Below are positions 58,907 through 64,000 of a DNA stretch of 64,000 bases, piece by piece. Both the position numbers and the translations under genes were made by a program. The notes below the pieces were generated by a model that saw only the letters and a list, made by a program, of their open reading frames with translations, was not told the DNA's origin and ran no database searches. Position 1 is the stretch's first letter. Each line of letters opens with the position of its first letter. This DNA is from Mesorhizobium sp. Pch-S (GTDB lineage Bacteria > Pseudomonadota > Alphaproteobacteria > Rhizobiales > Rhizobiaceae), in NCBI RefSeq assembly GCF_004136315.1, contig NZ_CP029562.1, positions 2,294,001 through 2,358,000 on the forward strand, in the 5' to 3' direction.

Positions 58907-59734
58907 TCAACCGTCGGTCGAGACGGTGACCGGCTTCCATGCTTCGATCTCCTGCTTCAAACGTTCGACCCGCTCCGATACGAACCTGAGGGCATCGCTG
59001 CCGAGCAGGAGCTGCGGCGGCGGATTGTCGGACCCGACCATATCCAGAACAGCCGCAGCGAGCTTGTCCGGATCACCGCGCTGCTTGCCGCTTCTGGCCA
59101 GTCGTGCCCGCCGGATGGGCTCGAACAGCGGGTCATAGTCCGGGATGGACCGTTCCGTCCTGATCATCGAGCGCCCGGCCCAATCCGTTCGAAACGAGCC
59201 GGGACACAGGGCCATCACATGTACGCCGAAAGGCGCCATCTCTGCGCGCATGACTTCCGAAATACCCTGAAGGGCGAACTTGCTCCCGCAATAATAAGCG
59301 ATGCCGGGCATGGTGATCATGCCACCCATCGAGGTCACGTTCACAATGAACCCGCTACGCCTTTCGCGGAACCGTGGCAGGAAGGCTTTGGCGACTGCGA
59401 CGGCGCCGAAGACGTTCACATCGAACTGACGCCGCATCTCTTCCAGAGGCGACTCCTCCAGGATCCCCTCGTGACCGTAGCCGGCATTGTTGATCAGCAC
59501 ATCGACCGGACCATGATCCTCCTCGGCCTGCCGGACGACGTCGGCTACCCGATCGAACTCCGTCACGTCACACAGGACGGAATGAACCGCCGGCAGGCGC
59601 TTGGCGAGATCCGCGCGTGATTGTGGTGAGCGAACGGCACCGATGACTTTATGTCCTTCCCGGCTGGCCGCCGCCGCGATGGCGAAACCGAAGCCGGAGT
59701 TCGCGCCCGTGATAAAGAATGTTCTCTGTTGCAT
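58907..59734 (-). CDS. SDR-family oxidoreductase
   Basis: 275 residues. ITGANSGFGFAIA at 8-20, INNAGYG near 86, Ser in NVTSMGG and Tyr-x3-Lys in YYCGSKFAL. A retinol-dehydrogenase-like, NADP-preferring classical SDR. The gene pair SDR plus divergent AraC regulator is common in proteobacteria, where the SDR is the main target. Substrate unknown. Confidence 0.9.
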   Translation of the reverse strand: MQQRTFFITGANSGFGFAIAAAASREGHKVIGAVRSPQSRADLAKRLPAVHSVLCDVTEFDRVADVVRQAEEDHGPVDVLINNAGYGHEGILEESPLEEMRRQFDVNVFGAVAVAKAFLPRFRERRSGFIVNVTSMGGMITMPGIAYYCGSKFALQGISEVMRAEMAPFGVHVMALCPGSFRTDWAGRSMIRTERSIPDYDPLFEPIRRARLARSGKQRGDPDKLAAAVLDMVGSDNPPPQLLLGSDALRFVSERVERLKQEIEAWKPVTVSTDG

Positions 59735-59832
59735 GCCGGACCTCTTCCTGTTGACTGCCTGTCTGACATTGACAAATAATCTTCTGAAGGCGCGTATCGA
59801 TCGCAGATCCTATTGGTTTCTTGTCGAATCCT

Positions 59833-60738
59833 ATGAAAACGAGCAGAGAGCGGATCGGGCAGAACGAGCTGGTGGAGCTGGCCGGCCAGCTGGCTCCCGG
59901 CCAGGGCTACAATCCGACACCGCTTGATGGTGTCCGCATTCTCAGGACCGAGACGGAGCTTCACGACGTTCCTGTACTCTACAAGCCAGGCGCGGTGTTC
60001 GTGTTGCAGGGACGCAAGCAGGGCATGCTTGAAGGCGAGGTCTATCTTTATGACGCGGAGCACTATCTTGCCGTGTCGGTGCCCGTTCCGTTCCGCATGG
60101 AATCCATGGCCAGCCCGGAACGCCCCCTGCTTGCTGTCTATGTCGAGTTCGACATGCGACTGGCTGCCGAGATCGCGACGCAAGTCGGCTCGCGGGCGGT
60201 ATCCGGCAAGGTGAAAAGCCTGGTCTCCAGCAGAATGGAGCCGGCTATCGAAGATGTCGTGCTGCGCCTGCTGCGGGCGCTGAATGATGCTGCCGAGCTT
60301 GCGATCCTGGGCGCGGGCATCCTGCGCGAGCTGCACTATCGGGTCCTGGTCGGCCCACAAGGCAGCGCGATGATCTCAGCCTTGCAGCAAAAGGGGCCTT
60401 CCGGGAGGATCGTGCAAAGCCTCGCTCGATTGCACGAAAGCTACGCTTCCGAGATTTCAGTCACCGCGCTGGCCAACGACGCGGGCATGAGCGTCCCTTC
60501 CTACCACGTCCATTTCAGGAACCTGACCGGCAGTACGCCAATTCAATATGTGAAGGCGATCCGGCTCCACGAAGCACGGTTGATGGTCGCTCGCGGAGAC
60601 CGAACGATCGCGGAAATCGCGGCATCGGTCGGCTACGCCAGTGCCGCCCAGTTCAGCCGTGACTTCAAAAGACACTTTCGGCGTACCGCTTCCGAGGAAG
60701 CCAGATGGGTTCGCCTGCATCTTGGTGAGCTTGCCTGA
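59833..60738 (+). CDS. AraC-family transcriptional regulator
   Basis: 301 residues from ATG 59833 (a TTG four codons earlier is possible). N-terminal AraC_N-type cupin domain (about 20-170, with VLYKPGAVFVLQGRK). C-terminal double HTH at about 200-295: ISVTALANDAGMSVPSYHVHFRNLTGSTPIQYVKAIRLHEAR and GYASAAQFSRDFKRHF. Divergent from the SDR gene it probably controls. Confidence 0.9.
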   Translation: MKTSRERIGQNELVELAGQLAPGQGYNPTPLDGVRILRTETELHDVPVLYKPGAVFVLQGRKQGMLEGEVYLYDAEHYLAVSVPVPFRMESMASPERPLLAVYVEFDMRLAAEIATQVGSRAVSGKVKSLVSSRMEPAIEDVVLRLLRALNDAAELAILGAGILRELHYRVLVGPQGSAMISALQQKGPSGRIVQSLARLHESYASEISVTALANDAGMSVPSYHVHFRNLTGSTPIQYVKAIRLHEARLMVARGDRTIAEIAASVGYASAAQFSRDFKRHFRRTASEEARWVRLHLGELA

Positions 60739-60861
60739 ATGCCTTCACGCCAACTGCCGTTCTGAAAACGCGAGGTGCGGGTATCGCGACAGACAACGCA
60801 ACGCAGCTTTTCACGCGTACCCTGTTGGCAGCCATAGCAGCCAAGCCTTGTCCGGTCGGGA

Positions 60862-62151
60862 TCAGCGACCGAGAAGAACACCAAGATCTATGGCGTCGGC
60901 CATCGCCCGGTTGCCCTCGTCGCCGGGATGGAGATGGTCGCCGGAATCGAAAGCCGGGACGAGACGGGCGGGATGATCCGGATCGCGCAGGACTGCGTCG
61001 AAATCCACGATGGCGTCGAAGGCGCCGCTTTCCCGGATCCAGCGATTAACTTTCTGACGCAAGGCATCCTTGTCGGGGTGATAGTAGTTGCCGAGCGGTG
61101 TTCCGCTGAGCGCGCCTTCGAAAGGAGGCAATGTCGCTCCAACAAGACGCACATTGTTGGCGCGCGCCTGCGCGATGACCTGCTGATAGCCGGCGATCAT
61201 GTCGTCGAGCGTCGGACGCTGCTGGGCTGCAGCAAAATCGGTACCCGGCCAGGAGATATCATTGATGCCGATGAGCAGAACGACCGCTTTCAGGCCCGGC
61301 TGCGAGAACACGTCCCGCTGCAATCTTGCCGCGACGTTCACCCCCATCTTGTCCTGAAGCAGCCTGCCGCCTGAAATGCCGGCATTCAGAACCGCGATGT
61401 GGTCGGGAGCGAGCCGTTTGGCGAGAAAATCCGACCAGCGTGCATCAGCGTCGATCGTCGCCCCGTTGCCGTCGGTGATTGAATCACCGACGACGACGAC
61501 AGTGCCGTCGTTCCGGGTCTCCACGAGGACCTCGCTGAGAAACATGCGGGCATCCGTCGTCGACGTAGCGGCGAAATCTTTGGCATGGGTGAGATCCCCG
61601 TTGCCGAACCACGCCGTCTGGCGGCCGTCCCAGTGGAACGTCGTCAGCGGTGTTTCTTCGGGCAGGTAGAGCGAGACGGCGAGCTTCGCCTGCGGCCCGA
61701 CGGTCAGGTCCAGCGGATCGCTCACGGCCGGGGCGCCGGGTGGAACAAGGATCTCATCCTTGCCACCAAAGGTGACCTTGCGGATCGTTGCCGGCTCGAC
61801 CGCTCCGTTTTCACCCGCTAGCCCCACGCCGGCAGCACCGATCTTCAACGGCTGATCGCCATAGGTATTGGAGAACACCAGGCGCACGCGGTCGCCGCCA
61901 AGGCTGACTCGCACGACCTGCCTGATGGTCTGGTCTTTCACCGATTGCGGGATCTTGGTTGGAAGAGCGAAATCCGGTTTCCATGTCGGTTGTGGGCTCG
62001 CCATCCAGGTACCGACCCAACTCTGTTCTTCGGCATGTGCACTGGAAAGGGTTGAGGCGAATACGAAGGCGGCAATAAGGACAGCGGAGCGGATTGAGCT
62101 TCCGAGACGTGACGTCTCCTTGGCAGTCAAGGGAACAGGTGCCAGACGCAT
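60862..62151 (-). CDS. secreted GDSL/SGNH hydrolase
   Basis: 429 residues. N-terminal signal (SIRSAVLIAAFVFASTLSSAHAE, cut near 41). An accessory beta domain of about 150 residues (SWVGTWMASPQP ... FHWDGRQTAWFG) precedes the SGNH domain. Nucleophile Ser in VVVGDSITDG, Gly in GISGGR, Asn in LIGINDI, and Asp/His in GDHLHPGDEG make the four blocks complete. It is a likely exported esterase or deacetylase on plant or microbial polymers. Confidence 0.9.
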   Translation of the reverse strand: MRLAPVPLTAKETSRLGSSIRSAVLIAAFVFASTLSSAHAEEQSWVGTWMASPQPTWKPDFALPTKIPQSVKDQTIRQVVRVSLGGDRVRLVFSNTYGDQPLKIGAAGVGLAGENGAVEPATIRKVTFGGKDEILVPPGAPAVSDPLDLTVGPQAKLAVSLYLPEETPLTTFHWDGRQTAWFGNGDLTHAKDFAATSTTDARMFLSEVLVETRNDGTVVVVGDSITDGNGATIDADARWSDFLAKRLAPDHIAVLNAGISGGRLLQDKMGVNVAARLQRDVFSQPGLKAVVLLIGINDISWPGTDFAAAQQRPTLDDMIAGYQQVIAQARANNVRLVGATLPPFEGALSGTPLGNYYHPDKDALRQKVNRWIRESGAFDAIVDFDAVLRDPDHPARLVPAFDSGDHLHPGDEGNRAMADAIDLGVLLGR

Positions 62152-62406
62152 GATGTTTCTCGTTCTTCATTCAACGTCGCCGGAAAATAGACTCCGAACT
62201 TTGGATGAAATAGAGCGCGCAAGAGACCATCACTTGTGAAACGATGTCATCAAAGAAACCGTCAGTTTTGTCACGCAGCGCCGACTTCAGCGTGCCGATC
62301 GAACGGCCGGGGGCCGTGCATTCCCTGCCAAAAGGGTTGTCCGATATGTCTGGAAACGACCACGACCTGATTGCGCCTCTCCCCGCCGAGCACAGTTTCG
62401 GACAGG
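62152..62406. other. gap with a possible small gene
   Basis: 255 bp between the GDSL gene start and the MFS stop. A plus-strand frame from ATG 62244 (MSSKKPSVLSRSADFSVPIE) has GC-rich third positions over its first 50 codons and then runs into the antisense of the MFS gene. There is no good ribosome-binding site. It may be a gene remnant; product not recognised. Confidence 0.3.
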
Positions 62407-63639
62407 CTAGAGCGACCTCGCAGGCGCACGCAGTCTCGGCTCATCCCCGATCGTCGGGACGCTCATGGCCCGAGCATAACTGGCCGGCGAAACCCGCCAG
62501 TACAGCGCTGCGACGACGAGAACCGTGACCAGATGCGTCAACCAGCCGGCGACGAAACTGCCGGTGGCGTCGTGCAGCGCGGCGACGATCCAGGGCGGAA
62601 ATGCCGTGATCAGGAAGCCGCCGCCCTGCATCAATGCAGAAAGCGCGCCGGCTTCGGTCGGATCGGGCAGATGGTCGAGCGCAACGATCATCGACAGCGC
62701 AAAACAACCGCCCAGCCCGCTGCCGAGCAACATCGCCGAAGCGAACGGCGCGGCTTCAGGGCGAAAGGCCAGCGCGACAAAGCCTGCCGCCTGCATGGCA
62801 AGTGTCAGCCACAGCCATGGCCGCAGGTCCTTGCCCCTGGCCAGCATCGGCAGCAGGAGGGCAGCCAGTCCCTGGAACACAGCCATGATCGCCAGCAAGC
62901 TGCCGTTGGCGGCAGCGCTCCAGCCATGCTCGCGATAGAAAGGTGCCAGCCATGCCACGACGGCCGAGTAGCCGCCGTTGACCAGGCCGAAGCAGGCCAT
63001 CAGCAGCCAAAGGCGGGGTCGCCCGAGCATGGTCCAGGCACTGATGCCACCTTGTCGCGCTGCCCTGTCGCGCGGCAAGGTGTGGGCCGCAAGCAGAAGC
63101 GTCAGCACCGCCGGGATCGCCATCCAGGCCAGACCGAAATGCCAGTCGCCGGTGGCTGATGCAATCAGTGGCGCGGCCTGTGCGCCCAAGGCGCCGCCGC
63201 CGACCAGTGTGGCGGAATAGAGCCCCATGACCACGCCGACCTGGTTCGGGAACTGCTTTTTGACGATGCCGGGAAACACCGCCTGGATGACCGCTACGCC
63301 CAGGCCAAGCAGGGCTGCGGTCCCTACGATCTGCCAGCCGGTCGTCGCGAACAGGCGCAGCAGGGAGCCTGCGGCAAGCACGAAAAGCGAGGCGAGGACC
63401 GAGCGCCGTGCGCCAATGCGGGACTGCAGGAAAGGCCCGGCAAAGGCCACGATCCCCATCAGGGCCATCGGAACCAGGGTCAGCAGGGAAATGCCCTTGA
63501 GGTCGAGACCGGTCTCCGCGCCGATGTCGGCCACCAAGGGTCCTATGCCGGTGATGAACGGTCTCAGATTGAGGCCAATGAGGGCGACGGCCACCAGCAG
63601 CAACACGCGCGCCGAACGCGAAGCCCCTTCGCCAGCCAT
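62407..63639 (-). CDS. MFS transporter, CynX/NimT family
   Basis: 410 residues, 12 predicted helices. ALIGLNLRPFITGIGPLV in helix 1 is the CynX/NimT family signature, and SRIGARRSVLAS is the MFS loop 2-3 motif. Family members move cyanate, nitroimidazoles or other small anions. It starts 4 bases after the deaminase stop, so both are co-transcribed, which suggests a purine or pyrimidine derivative. Confidence 0.9.
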   Translation of the reverse strand: MAGEGASRSARVLLLVAVALIGLNLRPFITGIGPLVADIGAETGLDLKGISLLTLVPMALMGIVAFAGPFLQSRIGARRSVLASLFVLAAGSLLRLFATTGWQIVGTAALLGLGVAVIQAVFPGIVKKQFPNQVGVVMGLYSATLVGGGALGAQAAPLIASATGDWHFGLAWMAIPAVLTLLLAAHTLPRDRAARQGGISAWTMLGRPRLWLLMACFGLVNGGYSAVVAWLAPFYREHGWSAAANGSLLAIMAVFQGLAALLLPMLARGKDLRPWLWLTLAMQAAGFVALAFRPEAAPFASAMLLGSGLGGCFALSMIVALDHLPDPTEAGALSALMQGGGFLITAFPPWIVAALHDATGSFVAGWLTHLVTVLVVAALYWRVSPASYARAMSVPTIGDEPRLRAPARSL

Positions 63640-63642
63640 GTC

Positions 63643-64000
63643 TTATCCCCGCCGGTCCCGGACCTCGGCCCACTCGGCATAGAGGTCCCTCTCGCCTTGC
63701 GGCCGCACCGGCACATAGCGGATGGCCATGGACTGTTCAGCGAACGGCCTGGCGAGATCCTCGTAGATCGCCGCCGTGGAAAGTCCGAATGGTGCGCCGT
63801 CGTCGTTGGAGTGGGCGTAGAACACCCTGTCGACGCCGGCCAGCCGCATCGCGGCCATGCACATGGGACAGGGATGGCCGCTGGCATAGACGGCACTGCC
63901 CTTGAGATCAGGCCTGCCGAGCCTGCGGCTGGCAGCGCGAATGACGTTCATTTCCGCATGCGAGGTCGGATCGTTGCTGGCGTGGATCTCGTTCACCGCC
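63643..64000 (-). CDS. nucleoside/nucleobase deaminase (cytidine-deaminase-like), N-terminus outside window
   Basis: The frame runs off the right edge; about 119 residues are visible. Zinc site: His and catalytic Glu in TSHAEMN, and the two Cys in HPCPMCMAAM. The upstream ASNDPTSHAE and the C-terminal part fit guanine deaminase-like or tRNA adenosine-deaminase-like proteins; the missing start should be 35-40 residues. It is directly followed by the MFS gene. Confidence 0.88.
   Translation of the reverse strand, partial: AVNEIHASNDPTSHAEMNVIRAASRRLGRPDLKGSAVYASGHPCPMCMAAMRLAGVDRVFYAHSNDDGAPFGLSTAAIYEDLARPFAEQSMAIRYVPVRPQGERDLYAEWAEVRDRRG

Noticed and set aside
1..64000. Prophage, insertion sequence, integrase, toxin-antitoxin or defence genes
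   Set aside because: No transposase, integrase, phage structural, restriction or Cas motifs were seen in any frame; repeats found are non-coding palindromic elements.

Overview
The window looks like chromosomal or chromid DNA of a high-GC alphaproteobacterium of the order Hyphomicrobiales, most like the Mesorhizobium/Aminobacter group of Phyllobacteriaceae. Reasons: very many ABC importers for organic nutrients, tightly packed operons with 4-base ATGA/GTGA overlaps, and several families of rhizobial-type intergenic palindromic mosaic repeats. No tRNA, rRNA, CRISPR array, insertion sequence, phage gene or integrase was recognised. Both ends are cut inside genes.

Layout. 1-1097: end of a GGDEF-EAL signalling gene whose last ~100 bp appear inverted. 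1379-4594: four overlapping genes of a De Ley-Doudoroff type galactonate route (SDR dehydrogenase, DgoK, DgoA, SMP-30 lactonase). 4688-7031: an ATP-grasp protein of unknown role and a PcaF-like thiolase. 7280-12520: a complete peptide/nickel-type ABC importer, facing hyuBA-type hydantoinase/oxoprolinase genes (12545-16311, minus strand). 16601-17428: ferredoxin-NADP reductase.

17648-28105 is an amino-sugar locus. A minus-strand operon reads murQ, sugar-binding protein, two permeases, Gfo/Idh/MocA oxidoreductase and MalK/UgpC ATPase. A divergent plus-strand operon reads BadF-type sugar kinase, GntR/UTRA regulator, SIS-domain isomerase/deaminase and nagA. Two mirror-image operator-promoters lie between them. 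Together they could import and degrade GlcNAc and MurNAc without a PTS. rpe follows at 28354.

29194-35911 holds a glutamine-synthetase-like ligase, a LysR regulator divergent from two glutathione S-transferase genes (the first frameshifted), and a ZntA-type metal ATPase with a divergent MerR regulator and a clear MerR operator. 36042-46226 is the most interesting block: an SDR and an aldehyde dehydrogenase (divergent), an N-formylglutamate-amidohydrolase family enzyme, a PuuR-like XRE-cupin regulator, a five-part LIV-type ABC importer and a second, diverged GS-like ligase. Two copies of one palindrome, TTTTCCA-AAA-TGGAAAA-like, overlap the -35 regions of the divergent pair and of the transporter operon. 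I infer a regulon for gamma-glutamylation-dependent catabolism of an imported amine or amino alcohol.

46634-48093 is an NCS2/AzgA purine permease behind a structured leader that may be a purine riboswitch. 48437-49186 is an isolated atpB paralogue with no other ATP synthase gene beside it. 49482-52064 is a divergent hybrid histidine kinase and NarL-type response regulator. Then come a LysE exporter, a second LIV-type importer (53084-57661) followed by an aldo/keto reductase, an SDR-AraC divergent pair, a secreted GDSL hydrolase, a CynX-type MFS transporter and a truncated nucleoside/nucleobase deaminase at the right edge.

All functions are read from protein motifs and gene context; no database comparison was made.
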